Shown: piece by piece, positions 1 through 8,897 of the stretch
Layout of the letters: each line of letters opens with the position of its first letter
Position numbering within the stretch: position 1 is the first letter of the stretch
From: CAUZJF01 sp965248605
GTDB lineage: Bacteria; Chloroflexota; Dehalococcoidia; Lucifugimonadales; CAUZJF01
Assembly: GCA_965248605.1 (NCBI GenBank)
Contig: CBDFJV010000006.1
Location: forward strand, 620,001 to 684,000
DNA length: 64,000 nt
Direction: 5' to 3'
Made by a program: the position numbers and the translations under genes
Notes under the pieces: model-generated
Database searches by the model: none
Seen by the model: only the letters and a program-made list of their open reading frames with translations
What the model was told of the DNA's origin: nothing

Positions 1-2
1 GC

Positions 3-197
3 GGCGAGCGCCAAGAGGTGTTCAGCCGTGGCTCGCGGTACACCGACCTGGGCGCCCCGATCATCGGCGAGGTCCCGCTGGATGCCGAGGCCAGCGCCCT
101 CGCGAACTCTGGCGTACCCGTGATGGCCAGTGAGACGGAGAGCCCCGCGAAGGCCGCGTTCGGGAGCCTCGCGGACGAGGTCGTCCGGCGGCTTTGA
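3..197 (+). CDS. Mrp/NBP35-type P-loop ATPase, C-terminal end (5' truncated by window)
   Basis: The open frame runs from the window edge to TGA at 195-197. It encodes the typical tail of Mrp/ApbC/NBP35 iron-sulfur carrier ATPases: LGAPIIGEVPLDAEA, then a SGVPV segment and a short helix ending VVRRL. In the family this part follows the nucleotide-binding core, which lies outside the window. The expected role is cytosolic Fe-S cluster delivery. Only about 64 residues are visible, so the family call rests on the LG-iPLD pattern alone. Confidence 0.7.
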   Translation, partial: GERQEVFSRGSRYTDLGAPIIGEVPLDAEASALANSGVPVMASETESPAKAAFGSLADEVVRRL

Positions 198-253
198 CCG
201 CCTTTACCTGTGCAGAGACGCCTCGCCAGGGCATCTCTACGTAGCCGGCCTGA

Positions 254-667
254 TTACGGCACGACCCTTTGGATCCCCGCGATACGGTCGAAGTCTCTGT
301 CGTAGCTCACGATCTCGTTTACTCCGCGATGCTCCATGTGAGCCACAGCCAAAGCGTCTTCAAAGTCGAGATATGGTGCCGAGGCGTATAAGTCCAATGC
401 CTCAAGGTACACGCGCTTCTGTGGGAGCCTCAATCCTCGCAGCGTTAGAATCGGCAGCAGGCGAGCTTTGATCTCCTCGTGGCTCAGACGATAGGGTAAA
501 CGGGGGGAAGAGAGCACGTAGACGACCTCCGCGACGATTGCCTCGCAGGTGAAGAGTTCCTCATTTCCCTGCGCCACGCGTTGGAAGAGTTGATAGCAAT
601 CCTCGGCCATCATTTCGTTATCCCGGGTAAGATATCGCAGTATGACGTTCGTATCCAAAAACCTCAC
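254..667 (-). CDS. vapC: VapC-like PIN-domain ribonuclease toxin
   Basis: This 137-residue single-domain PIN protein has the acidic metal-binding residues of the family: D5 in FLDTNV, E47 in the VAEVVY segment, D101/D104 in YLDFEDALAVAH, and D123/D125 near the C-terminus. PIN toxins cleave RNA, often tRNA or rRNA, with Mg2+ or Mn2+. Its ATG overlaps the stop of the upstream AbrB-type gene in an ATGA arrangement, as usual for vapBC operons where the antitoxin is translated first. The target RNA cannot be read from the sequence. Confidence 0.88.
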   Translation of the reverse strand: MRFLDTNVILRYLTRDNEMMAEDCYQLFQRVAQGNEELFTCEAIVAEVVYVLSSPRLPYRLSHEEIKARLLPILTLRGLRLPQKRVYLEALDLYASAPYLDFEDALAVAHMEHRGVNEIVSYDRDFDRIAGIQRVVP

Positions 668-930
668 GTCCGGCTCAACTCCCGCACGGTCTTTTCAGCT
701 TTGGCTTCCTTGGCGATCCGGGAGAGCTCGTCGAAGTCTTCCGGCTTCCCGGAAGGCTTCACGGAACCATAGGCCGACTCCAGGCTGAATGTAACCGGCG
801 CGAGGCGTACCTTACCGTCTTCGATCGAGAAGGTGACTTTGTCCCGGGGCTTCACTCCGAGCACCCTTCGCACCTCGACTGGGATGGTAACTTGACCGCG
901 CTGTGTGATGGTCGTCGTGATCTCTTTCAT
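664..930 (-). CDS. vapB: VapB-like AbrB/MazE-family antitoxin
   Basis: The N-terminus reads MKEITTTITQRGQVTIPVEV, the swapped-hairpin AbrB/SpoVT DNA-binding fold, followed by a flexible C-terminal tail of about 45 residues that would bind the toxin. I chose the ATG at 930 because the fold starts there; an upstream in-frame ATG at 951 adds seven unlikely residues. The gene overlaps vapC by 4 bp, so translation is coupled. Such antitoxins bind their own promoter, which should lie within about 930-1000, an A/T-rich stretch. Confidence 0.87.
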   Translation of the reverse strand: MKEITTTITQRGQVTIPVEVRRVLGVKPRDKVTFSIEDGKVRLAPVTFSLESAYGSVKPSGKPEDFDELSRIAKEAKAEKTVRELSRT

Positions 931-1146
931 GGCTCCTCTCAATGGTCTCACTCATAATCATTGTTATCATAACATAACATTGATACGTGCCATGAACATT
1001 ACCCACCGTAGTGGATTCACTACCACACTATCCTGTGGACTCAAAGCAACGAGGTCGCGCGCTACATAGACACACAACTGTCGGTCTGCGGGACGACCCT
1101 TAGGAGATAGTGCCCCCGGTGCGTCCGCTGCGCCTCTAGGCGGCGC

Positions 1147-3975
1147 TCACTCCATGTCGCCCCAGGTGTCGCCGGACTTCAGCTCGATATCGAGGGGGAC
1201 CACCAGGTCCATCGCGGACGGCATCAGCTCGAGCACGACGGTCTTCAGCGTGTCGAGCTCGTCTTGCGGCGCCTCGAAAATCAGCTCGTCGTGGACCTGA
1301 ACGACCATCATTGTCCGTAGCTTGAGCTCGTCGAGGCGTACTTGGATGTGGGCCATGGCGATCTTCAGGATGTCGGCGGCGGTGCCCTGGATAGGCATGT
1401 TGATGGCCATCCGCTCGCCGGAAGACCTGACCTGGAAGTTGCTGGAGCCGATTTCCGGGATGTACCGGCGGCGGCCGTTGAGGGTCTCGACGTACCCGGT
1501 CTCCCGGACCCGCGTCTTGATCGAGTCGATATAGTCTCGAATGCCTGGGTACTTGCCAAAGTAGGCCTCGGTGAACTCCTTGCCCTCCTCGGCGGTCAGA
1601 CCGGTCTGCCGGCTGATCCCAAAGGGGCTGAGTCCGTACACGACTCCGAAGTTCATGATCTTGGCGACGCGACGCATGTCGGCGGTCACTTCGCCAAGGT
1701 GCACTCCGTAAACCGACGACGCGGTGGCGTCGTGGATGTCCTGGCCGCTGCGGAACGCCTCGACGAGGCCGGTATCCTCGGAGAGGTGGGCCAGCACGCG
1801 TAGCTCGATCTGCGAATAGTCCGCCGCCAGGAGCGTCCAGTCGGGGGCGTCCTCCGCAATGAAAGCCCTGCGCACGTCCCTTCCGCGGTCGGTCCGGATG
1901 GGAATGTTCTGCACGTTTGGGTCGTTGCTCGAGACCCGGCCGGTGGCCGAGCCGGTCTGGTTATAGATCGTGTGGATGCGGCCCGTGCGGGGGTTCACCA
2001 ACGACGGCAGGGCGTCGACGTACGTGGACCTGATCTTGGTCAGCTGCCGGTACTCGAGTACCTGGTCGAGGACCTCTAGAGCCTTCGGGTCGATGCCTTC
2101 GGTCTCACCCTGGCCGATCACGTGCTTCAGACCCTCGAGGGACGAAGCATCGGTCGAAAAGCCCTTCTGGGTGCGCTTCGTGGGCGGGAGACCGAGCTCC
2201 TTGAACAGCACGTCTCCGAGCTGCTGCGATGAGCCGATGTTGAACTCGTGGCCGACCAGCTCGTACATGCCCAACTTGATGCGGTCGACCTGCTCGGCCA
2301 GCTCAACCGACATCTTCTCTAGCAGACCGACGTTTAGGGCGATGCCGTTGGCCTGCATGCGCACGAGGGCGGGGACCAGGGGCATCTCGACCGTGTCGAG
2401 GTCGTTCTTTACACCCTTCTGCTCTACTTCCCGGTCCAGGATGTCGTATAGCTGGTACGCAAGGTCGGCGTTGCCGGCGACGTACTCCGTCGCTCGGTCG
2501 ATCGCCACCTGTGCCATCGTGACCTGCTTGCGACCGCTGCCGATGAGGTCGGAGACCGGAGGCACCTCCACCTGCAGGAGCTCCAGGGCCAGGGACTTCA
2601 GCACCGTCGCCTTTCTTCCACCGGCGTGGGCGGCGAGCATGGTGTCGAAGGCCAGCGGCTTGACGCTGATCCCGTGCCTGGAAAGCATCGTCATGTCGTG
2701 GTTCGCATCATGGGCGATCTTGGGGACCGAGTCGTCCTCCAGGACCGGCCGCAGCCTGGCCAGTGTCTCGTCCAGGGGAAGCTGGCGGCCGTCGTCGTGC
2801 CGGAGGGGGACGTACCAGCCTTGATCGGCGGCGTTGGAGAAGGCGACGCCGACGAGGTCGGCGGCCATGGCGTTGGCGGCTGTAGTCTCGGCGTCGAAGG
2901 CAAAGCCGTCGGAAGAAGCGAGCTCTTTCACGAGCGAATCGAGGGCTTCGGGCGTATCAACGACTGTGTAGTGGGTGTCGCGCGGCGCCATGTCCATCGG
3001 GAGAGCCGCCTGTGTGGCGGTGGCGATGTCGCCGTCCGGGCTCGGGATCCGATCGACCATGCTGAAAAACTCGAACTCCCTCAGCGCCTCCACTATCTTG
3101 GCACGGTCGTATGTCCAGAAACGGGTGGCGTCCAGGTCGAGCTCGACTGGCACGTCGCGAACGATCGTCGTCAGAAACTTGCCGCGCAGCGCCAGCTCGC
3201 GATTCTCAGCGAGGTTCTTCTGGACTCGCGGCGGGCTCACCTCGTCGAGGTTCTCGAGTATCCCCTCGACCGAGCCGAACTGGGTCAGGAGCTTGATGGC
3301 CGTCTTCTTTCCGACCCCAGGCACCCCTGGGATGTTGTCCGAAGTGTCGCCTTCGAGCGCCTTGATGTCGGGTACAGCCTCCGGGCCCAGGCCGTCGTAG
3401 CGCTCCCTCACCTTGTCCACGTCGTAGACCGTGCGACCTTGTACTCCGGTCGTGAGCAACAGCTTCACGTTTGGCGACACGAGCTGCAGCTCGTCGGTAT
3501 CGCCGGTGAGGACCAGGGCGTCGATTCCGTGCTCCTCGGCCTGGCGGCACAGTGTACCCAGGACGTCGTCGGCTTCGTAGCCCTGCTGCTCGTACGTGGG
3601 GACGCCGAAGACCTCCATGAACCTGCGAACGTGGGGGAACTGGGCGCGAAGCTCGTCTGGCGCCCTGGGGCGCTGGGCCTTGTACTCATCGTACACGAGG
3701 TGTCGGAACGTCGGCCCGGAAAGGTCGAAGGAAATGGCACAGTGGGTCGGGTGGAAGTCGGCCAGCGTGCGCAGGAACGTGTTAAGGAAGCCGTAGACCC
3801 CGTGGACCTCTTCGCCTGTGCGGTTGATGGTCAGGGGCTGCTGGATGGCGTGCCAGGACCGATGGACCATGGCGTGGCCGTCCATCAGGAGGAGTAGGGG
3901 CTTCTCGGGGGAAGTGGTCTTTGCGCTTGCCAACGGTGAGTTCTCGACGTGGCGACGTTCGCCGAGATTATACAC
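1147..3975 (-). CDS. polA: DNA polymerase I
   Basis: About 930 residues with all three PolI domains: an N-terminal 5'-3' exonuclease (MDGHAMVHRSWHA start, HhH GVGKKTA), a 3'-5' exonuclease (FDAETT, then FDTMLAAHA) and the family A polymerase. Motif A is DYSQIELR near residue 718, motif B RRVAKIMNFGVVYG near 768 and motif C VHDELIFE near 892. The proofreading acidic residues appear kept. It fills gaps in excision repair and Okazaki processing. The GTG start at 3975 overlaps a TATAAT box on the same strand (3967-3972), so the real start is probably inside, for example TTG at 3933, just before the conserved domain. Confidence 0.96.
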   Translation of the reverse strand: MYNLGERRHVENSPLASAKTTSPEKPLLLLMDGHAMVHRSWHAIQQPLTINRTGEEVHGVYGFLNTFLRTLADFHPTHCAISFDLSGPTFRHLVYDEYKAQRPRAPDELRAQFPHVRRFMEVFGVPTYEQQGYEADDVLGTLCRQAEEHGIDALVLTGDTDELQLVSPNVKLLLTTGVQGRTVYDVDKVRERYDGLGPEAVPDIKALEGDTSDNIPGVPGVGKKTAIKLLTQFGSVEGILENLDEVSPPRVQKNLAENRELALRGKFLTTIVRDVPVELDLDATRFWTYDRAKIVEALREFEFFSMVDRIPSPDGDIATATQAALPMDMAPRDTHYTVVDTPEALDSLVKELASSDGFAFDAETTAANAMAADLVGVAFSNAADQGWYVPLRHDDGRQLPLDETLARLRPVLEDDSVPKIAHDANHDMTMLSRHGISVKPLAFDTMLAAHAGGRKATVLKSLALELLQVEVPPVSDLIGSGRKQVTMAQVAIDRATEYVAGNADLAYQLYDILDREVEQKGVKNDLDTVEMPLVPALVRMQANGIALNVGLLEKMSVELAEQVDRIKLGMYELVGHEFNIGSSQQLGDVLFKELGLPPTKRTQKGFSTDASSLEGLKHVIGQGETEGIDPKALEVLDQVLEYRQLTKIRSTYVDALPSLVNPRTGRIHTIYNQTGSATGRVSSNDPNVQNIPIRTDRGRDVRRAFIAEDAPDWTLLAADYSQIELRVLAHLSEDTGLVEAFRSGQDIHDATASSVYGVHLGEVTADMRRVAKIMNFGVVYGLSPFGISRQTGLTAEEGKEFTEAYFGKYPGIRDYIDSIKTRVRETGYVETLNGRRRYIPEIGSSNFQVRSSGERMAINMPIQGTAADILKIAMAHIQVRLDELKLRTMMVVQVHDELIFEAPQDELDTLKTVVLELMPSAMDLVVPLDIELKSGDTWGDME
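3967..3972 (-). promoter_or_regulatory. Candidate polA promoter -10 box
   Basis: The minus strand reads TATAAT here with no good -35. The surrounding sequence (about 3957-3990) recurs with small changes at about 4387-4420, including a second TATAAT at 4397-4402, so the promoter region looks duplicated on both sides of hicB and the MITE. Confidence 0.45.
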
Positions 3976-4014
3976 GTCGGAGGCTCACCGCCGAGCTCGC
4001 GGAGACCGCGGTGG

Positions 4015-4233
4015 TCAGGCGGACTGGTAGATGGCGGGGCGGTAGCGGGGTGGCGGTATCGGCTTGCCCTCGGCCTTGGCGGCGTCGATCCAAGCCGTCA
4101 TCGCTGTCCTGACTTCCGCGAGTGCTTGCTCTGGGGTGTCCCCAAAGGCAGAGCAGTACTGAAGGTCGGGGATGTCCGCTACGTAGCATTCATCCTCTTC
4201 GCTGTAAAAGACGTTGATGTGATAGTCCTTCAA
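4015..4233 (-). CDS. hicB: Orphan HicB-family antitoxin-like protein
   Basis: This 72-residue protein shows the HicB/UPF0150 partial RNase H-like fold: YHINVFYSEEDECYVADIPDL followed by AFGDTPEQALAEVRTAM. There is no C-terminal DNA-binding domain. HicB normally neutralises the small dsRBD toxin HicA encoded beside it, usually upstream, but no hicA is found here. The start is a TTG at 4233, and only three bases separate it from the 133-bp MITE-like element, which has replaced whatever lay upstream. Insertion may have removed hicA and the native promoter; expression would now depend on the repeat. Confidence 0.75.
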   Translation of the reverse strand: MKDYHINVFYSEEDECYVADIPDLQYCSAFGDTPEQALAEVRTAMTAWIDAAKAEGKPIPPPRYRPAIYQSA

Positions 4234-4236
4234 GTC

Positions 4237-4369
4237 CTAGTGGTCCAACATCCTAGTATTGAAGGGTTCTGAGGTTACGGCTTGGTAGGGGCGGGTTTGA
4301 AACCCGCCCTGTCGTCGTAGCACGCCAATCTCGGCTACCCCTCATTTCAAAGATTTCGGTCTACTAGTC
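4237..4369 (+). repeat. MITE-like 133-bp element, copy 1
   Basis: Read by eye, identical over 133 bp to the inverted copy at 11123-11255. It contains the palindromic GGGCGGGTTTGAAACCCGCCC core. The ends are imperfect inverted repeats (CTAGTGGTCC and CTAGTAGACC on opposite strands), both starting CTAG, which suggests a non-autonomous transposon. There is no coding capacity. Confidence 0.85.
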
Positions 4370-4487
4370 CTCTACTCGGGGAGCAAAGTCGCCGAGATTA
4401 TACACCGCGGTGTAGGCTCACTGCGGGACGCGCGGAGGCCGCAAAGCGTTTGGATGCACGCCCTGCGGCCCGACCGCCGCATCCTCA

Positions 4488-7400
4488 TTACGAAGCTGTT
4501 AGGTTGGCCGGGGTGGTGCGTGTCACTACCAGCGGCGATTCATTGGCTACCTTGATCTCAATTGTGAATTCCGTATCAGGGCCCAGTCGCCTTTCCAGCC
4601 CTCTCAGATTGAGAGTAACTGAGACGCGTTCACCTGGGTCTAATGAAGGCCCGGTCCCGGAAAGCCAGGTGACCCCCCACACCGTTTCGTTGACTACATT
4701 AGGTACGTTCGAGAACCCAATCGCGTCTGCTGATTGGTGCGCGTCAGCGTATGAGACCATCACTACCGTCTGAGCCAGGTCGACAGCTTCTCCCGTTTGG
4801 GAGGCGTTGGACAATTGGAAACTGACGTAGTCGACGCTTGTGCCGTCCGTTCGCGCCGTCACCGAGCCCCTGAGAGCGATTGGTAGACCTTCTGGCGCGG
4901 CCTTCGTGGTCGGTGTCTCGAGCAACAATACTGTTGAAGCCCGCGCCTCGGGTTCGTCGGGCACCGTCGCGCGAGGGGCCGTTGGGGCTAGACGAGGACG
5001 GGGAACTTGAGCCTCTGCGTATGTCCGCGCTGCTGGCCGTTCAGCGGCCGGTGCTGTTTGCTCCTCTAACAGACTAGTCGGCTCAGCGCCCGCGATATAC
5101 GTCCATGTTTCTGTCTCTGGGTCGTACATCTCGGCCGAACCAAGTTTGTCGCTATAGTCACCCTGTCCACCGATGACGATTACACGGCCGTCTTCAAGTA
5201 CAGTCGCGGTGTGGCTGCTCCGCCTTTCGGTGAGGTCTGCGGCGGTCGACCATTTGTCTGCGGCTGGATCGTAAATCTCTGCTGAGCTCAAAGGGTTCCC
5301 AAAGCTCTGGTCCCCACCTGCCACGAATACTCTGCCATCGGGCAGTACGGAAGCAGTGAAAAAGATGCCTCTTGGCTGATTCATGGAGCTAACATTGCTC
5401 CAGGTGCCATCGGCCGGGTCGTATACTTCCGCGGATGACAGCGGAATCGGATCGTAAGTCCCCACTAAGCCCCCGGCCACGAGAACCCGCCCGTCGGGAA
5501 GCACTGCTGCGACGTGTCCGGCCCTTTCCTGAGACATTGAGCCGGTCTGGGTCCAGACTCCCGTTCTTGGATCGAATATCTCCGCAGCCCCAGAGGACCG
5601 TTCTTGTGTTGTGAGTCCTCCGGCAACGAGCAGGTTCCCGTCCGGAAGCACCGCTGCCGAGTGTAATGCTCGCGGTTCGGTCATGCTGCCGGCGTTCGCC
5701 CACGAGCCATCGGCCGGATCGTAGACCTCCGCAGTCCGGTGAATGCTGCCGAACTCGCCTTCGAAGCCACCAGCTACCATCACCATTCCATCTGGCAGTC
5801 TCACTGCGCTATGGAACGTGCGGGAAGCAGACATGCCCCCAGCCAGGGACCAACCGCCTGTGCTGGGATCGTAGAGTTCGGTCGCATGCATCAACTTGTC
5901 GTCACTGTCCGGAACGGTTGTTTCGAAAAATGCTTGCATCCCTCCGGCGATCAGCACTTGCCCGTCGTCCAGGACCGTCGCCGTATGGTTCGCCCGCGGT
6001 GACCCCATCCCTGTCGCCGAAATCCATTTCCCTGTCTGCGGATTGAAGATCTCAACGGAGTCGCTTTGTCTATACCGGTCGTCCTCACCGCCGACTATCA
6101 GCACGGTTCCGTCAGGAAGTCGCGTGGACGTGTGGCCGGCGCGTGGCTGTTGCATACCGTCAAACGGTGTTCCGGGCGGTAGAGGTGGCGGGGGACAGAC
6201 CACATAGACCGAGAACTGATAGGTGATCGTGCCTTCGGAGTCCCAACAATAGAAGAACTCAGTAGTCCTATTGGTGAGGTACGACGGATACAGCGGCTCC
6301 GCGCCATTCGTTTGGGGATAGTACACCCAAGACTTGACGGAGTTGGTGCTTGCCGTCACGTTCTTGACAGCTGCTTCAGCCATCATCTCGACCATCGCGA
6401 GCTGAACTACCTCTCTCTCGGAACGACTCACATTGTTCGGCTGGACTGGCTCGAATCCCCTGTATGGTAGGATCGTGACCGCCTGGACATCGGGCGAGGC
6501 GGTGGCTACCGAGAGCACGTAGCCCCCGATCGACGAGGGTCTTTCGGTGTTCCAGACCGCGATGACGTACTCGCTGTGGAAAGGAGCGCGGTACGTAATC
6601 TTGGAGTTGTTAGCAAGCGTTGAACCCACGTTGATCGTGCCTCTTCTCGCGTCGGACGAACCCAGCGACCTCACGTTGAACGAAGGGCTGAAGCTCGCTG
6701 ACTCCACCAATACTTCAATCACTTCTCCTTCCGTCAGTTCGATGACGAAATGGTCCATGTCGGACGAATAGTCGATCGCCCCAACGACCGTGTCGCCGGG
6801 GACAATATGGCGGCCTTCCTCGAGGTCCGGGTACGGGACCAGCGCCCGGTTGCTGGTCAGTTGGACCTGCGCCGGCATATCTGAGTTCCTAGACAGCGTA
6901 ACCATATGCGGTCCGGCCGATATGATAGTCCCTGACCCAACGTTGGACGTATTGAGGACCGTTCCTCCCCTGGTGTCCGTAATAGCGAGGCTCACGGGAG
7001 CCTCTGCCACAGCAGCTATATCGACGCCGCTTCCGATAGGTGCGTCCAGGAGAAACGTAGCTTGTCCCGTGTAGTCATCAAGGTCGACTTCATGCGAAAG
7101 ATGTCCTCTACCGCTGGGCGGCCTACGCCAATTCGCCGGGAGAGGATCATCGCCGGACACTAGCGCTGACACCCGCTCGACGATTTCTCGAGCTGAGGAG
7201 GCGAACGCGGCGTCGTTGTGAGACATGACGTGACCAGTGATGCCAAGCAAGCTGCCATTGGCGGTTATGAGAGGACTTCCACTCTGCCCCGCCTCAACGG
7301 GGATATCTGTCTCGAAGTAGGTCATTCCGACGGCGGCCCATTCACGAATACGCGAGATCAGTCCCCGCCTGACCGCCGGCTGGAGCGTTCCCTCTTGTAG

Positions 7401-8246
7401 CGCCGGATGGCCGATCAGGTACACATCGCTGGCCATTGCCACATCTTCCGACGCCACGACGATCGGGTCTATGGTCGTCTCGATGGGCCCAAGGACCGCC
7501 AGGTCTGTGTTCAGGTCCCATGCGACCACCGGGACCGAGGAATAATCGGACCCATCCGGAAACAACACTCTGACTTCATTTGACGGCCACACAATGTTGG
7601 CAGCGGTCACAACGTATCGGCCTTCGATCAGCACTCCGGTTCCCTGCCGCACTGGAGTCCGTACAAGCGCTACCGCGGGCGAAACCATCGCATATATCTC
7701 AGCCGCCGAAAGAGGGCCGAGTGAAGGCGTCGCGGTCGGAGCGGCTGTTGGCTCCGGTTTCGGAGATGGAACTGGTACGACGGTTGGCTCTGGGGTCGGA
7801 ATCACGGGTGGAGCAATAGTCGGCTGCGGCGTTGGCGATCGTGTCGGCTTGACGTCGGGCTCCGAGGTCGGGACCACGACGGAAGCCGGCGTCGCCGTAG
7901 GCGAAGTTTCGATAGAACGGGCCACGCTCGACAGTTCGACTGTAGGTGACGGGGTCGGTGAATCATCGGCCTTCGACGTGGGCGAAGCTATAGGAGAGGT
8001 TCTACTCTGGGCCTCAGGTTCCGGAGTGCGGGTAATCGGCGCGGTCTTGGAAGCAGCGGTATCGGCCGTGGGTAGGACCGTAGCAAGAAGGTCAGGTTCA
8101 ACAGTTCCAGTGGTTGTGGTGGTTGGCTCTGTGGAATCAGCGGCTGGGGATGGTGGCGCCGGAGTGTCGACCGTGGGTCCCCCACAGGCGATGAAAGAAA
8201 GCGCGACTCCGACGAGTATGACGCGAAGAACGGCTCGGATGACCAT
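4488..8246 (-). CDS. Giant lipoprotein: degenerate trypsin-like domain, seven Kelch repeats, archaellin-like C-terminus
   Basis: 1252 residues. The N-terminus is a lipoprotein signal (lipobox LSFIAC, Cys21), followed by about 130 residues of Thr/Pro/Ser-rich linker. A trypsin/HtrA-like domain follows (about 185-345): the Ser motif GQSGSP (near 322) and Asp (DLAVL, near 247) are present, but the His motif reads TAANIV (near 215), so the catalytic His is Asn. A pre-peptidase-like beta region is next, then seven Kelch blades (about 699-1050; units such as RAGHTSTRLPDGTVLIVGG). The last 130 residues (GSVTARTDGTSVDYVSFQLS, then AVDLAQTVV) resemble archaeal flagellin/pilin beta domains. Probably surface-anchored and non-proteolytic. 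Confidence 0.8.
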   Translation of the reverse strand: MVIRAVLRVILVGVALSFIACGGPTVDTPAPPSPAADSTEPTTTTTGTVEPDLLATVLPTADTAASKTAPITRTPEPEAQSRTSPIASPTSKADDSPTPSPTVELSSVARSIETSPTATPASVVVPTSEPDVKPTRSPTPQPTIAPPVIPTPEPTVVPVPSPKPEPTAAPTATPSLGPLSAAEIYAMVSPAVALVRTPVRQGTGVLIEGRYVVTAANIVWPSNEVRVLFPDGSDYSSVPVVAWDLNTDLAVLGPIETTIDPIVVASEDVAMASDVYLIGHPALQEGTLQPAVRRGLISRIREWAAVGMTYFETDIPVEAGQSGSPLITANGSLLGITGHVMSHNDAAFASSAREIVERVSALVSGDDPLPANWRRPPSGRGHLSHEVDLDDYTGQATFLLDAPIGSGVDIAAVAEAPVSLAITDTRGGTVLNTSNVGSGTIISAGPHMVTLSRNSDMPAQVQLTSNRALVPYPDLEEGRHIVPGDTVVGAIDYSSDMDHFVIELTEGEVIEVLVESASFSPSFNVRSLGSSDARRGTINVGSTLANNSKITYRAPFHSEYVIAVWNTERPSSIGGYVLSVATASPDVQAVTILPYRGFEPVQPNNVSRSEREVVQLAMVEMMAEAAVKNVTASTNSVKSWVYYPQTNGAEPLYPSYLTNRTTEFFYCWDSEGTITYQFSVYVVCPPPPLPPGTPFDGMQQPRAGHTSTRLPDGTVLIVGGEDDRYRQSDSVEIFNPQTGKWISATGMGSPRANHTATVLDDGQVLIAGGMQAFFETTVPDSDDKLMHATELYDPSTGGWSLAGGMSASRTFHSAVRLPDGMVMVAGGFEGEFGSIHRTAEVYDPADGSWANAGSMTEPRALHSAAVLPDGNLLVAGGLTTQERSSGAAEIFDPRTGVWTQTGSMSQERAGHVAAVLPDGRVLVAGGLVGTYDPIPLSSAEVYDPADGTWSNVSSMNQPRGIFFTASVLPDGRVFVAGGDQSFGNPLSSAEIYDPAADKWSTAADLTERRSSHTATVLEDGRVIVIGGQGDYSDKLGSAEMYDPETETWTYIAGAEPTSLLEEQTAPAAERPAARTYAEAQVPRPRLAPTAPRATVPDEPEARASTVLLLETPTTKAAPEGLPIALRGSVTARTDGTSVDYVSFQLSNASQTGEAVDLAQTVVMVSYADAHQSADAIGFSNVPNVVNETVWGVTWLSGTGPSLDPGERVSVTLNLRGLERRLGPDTEFTIEIKVANESPLVVTRTTPANLTAS

Positions 8247-8397
8247 CGTACGTACTCCTGCTCGACTGTGTTATGTCCGGACTACGCTAGGTCATCTGAC
8301 GAACCTCCAACACCTGCATATGAAACAATAATCCCCAGTCAAGCTACCAACGAAAAGGGGTGCTATCGGCGTGCCCAGCCACATGGGAGGAAAAACC

Positions 8398-8660
8398 GCT
8401 CATGCTGAGCCCGTCGAAGCACTCGCACCCCGCTCATGCTGACCCCGTCGAAGCACCCACACCCCGCTCATGCTGAGCAACCTTACGTCCCCAGGGCGGA
8501 CTGAACATAGGAAAGTAACTGGTTCGGTTTCATCCGTAGGGGCGCATTGCAATGCGCCCGTCCGCCTGCACATTGTGGCCCAACCCGTTGATGGTCAGCA
8601 GTTACTCGATAGCTTGTCGAAGCACCCACACCCCGCTCATGCTGAGCCAGTCGAAGCATG
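8398..8660. repeat. Dispersed GCTCATGCTGA(G/C)CCCGTCGAAGCA repeats
   Basis: Four partial copies near 8400, 8433, 8466 and 8635 share CTCATGCTGA followed, in three of them, by GTCGAAGCA. Degenerate relatives occur near 11900-12000 and 27530-27600. This is the kind of short mobile intergenic repeat seen in many environmental genomes. Confidence 0.6.
8540..8559. repeat. 20-bp perfect palindrome, GGGCGCATTG half-site, copy 1
   Basis: GGGCGCATTG is followed directly by its reverse complement. The same 20 bases recur at 35410-35429, both times next to CTACG or CGTAG, as part of a family built on GTAGGGGC-palindrome cores. Confidence 0.7.
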
Positions 8661-8729
8661 CCGCTGTACGTCGCTCCAGCCCAGGGTGGCCCTTGATAGA
8701 CCAGCACATCCGTGCTACTATATCTTCAG

Positions 8730-8754
8730 AGGGACAGACCCGCGGGCTGTCCCT
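8730..8754 (+). terminator. Terminator-like hairpin
   Basis: AGGGACAG pairs with CTGTCCCT around an inner CCCGCGGG, followed by TTTGTCTTT. It lies 150 bases before the HTH gene and could also act as a 5' leader structure. Confidence 0.5.
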
Positions 8755-8897
8755 TTGTCTTTGGAAGTGAAATCAACTGGTGAAACATGATGGAGCAAAC
8801 CGGAAAGATCTGGAACGCCCGTGTGTCGGCGCTACATAGGACAGTAGAACAGTTTCCCAGCCCGATGCACCGGCCCACCAGATAGGAAAGGAGCGAT

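Larger units (their letters stand above)
8247..8897. other. Repeat-rich intergenic region
   Basis: I see no convincing gene in these 650 bases. It holds several copies of a CGCTCATGCTGAGCCCGTCG-type dispersed repeat, a 20-bp perfect palindrome at 8540-8559 and a terminator-like hairpin at 8730-8754. Open frames across it are low-complexity shadows of these repeats. Confidence 0.7.

Noticed and set aside
2626..3897. 423-residue open frame antisense to polA
   Set aside because: Shadow of a strongly supported gene; no start signal or domain.
4450..4773. 107-residue plus-strand frame antisense to the Kelch lipoprotein end
   Set aside because: The minus-strand gene has clear domains there.
8470..8790. 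106-residue plus-strand frame and antisense partners
   Set aside because: Composed of the dispersed GCTCATGCTGAG repeat and palindromes; no start signal.
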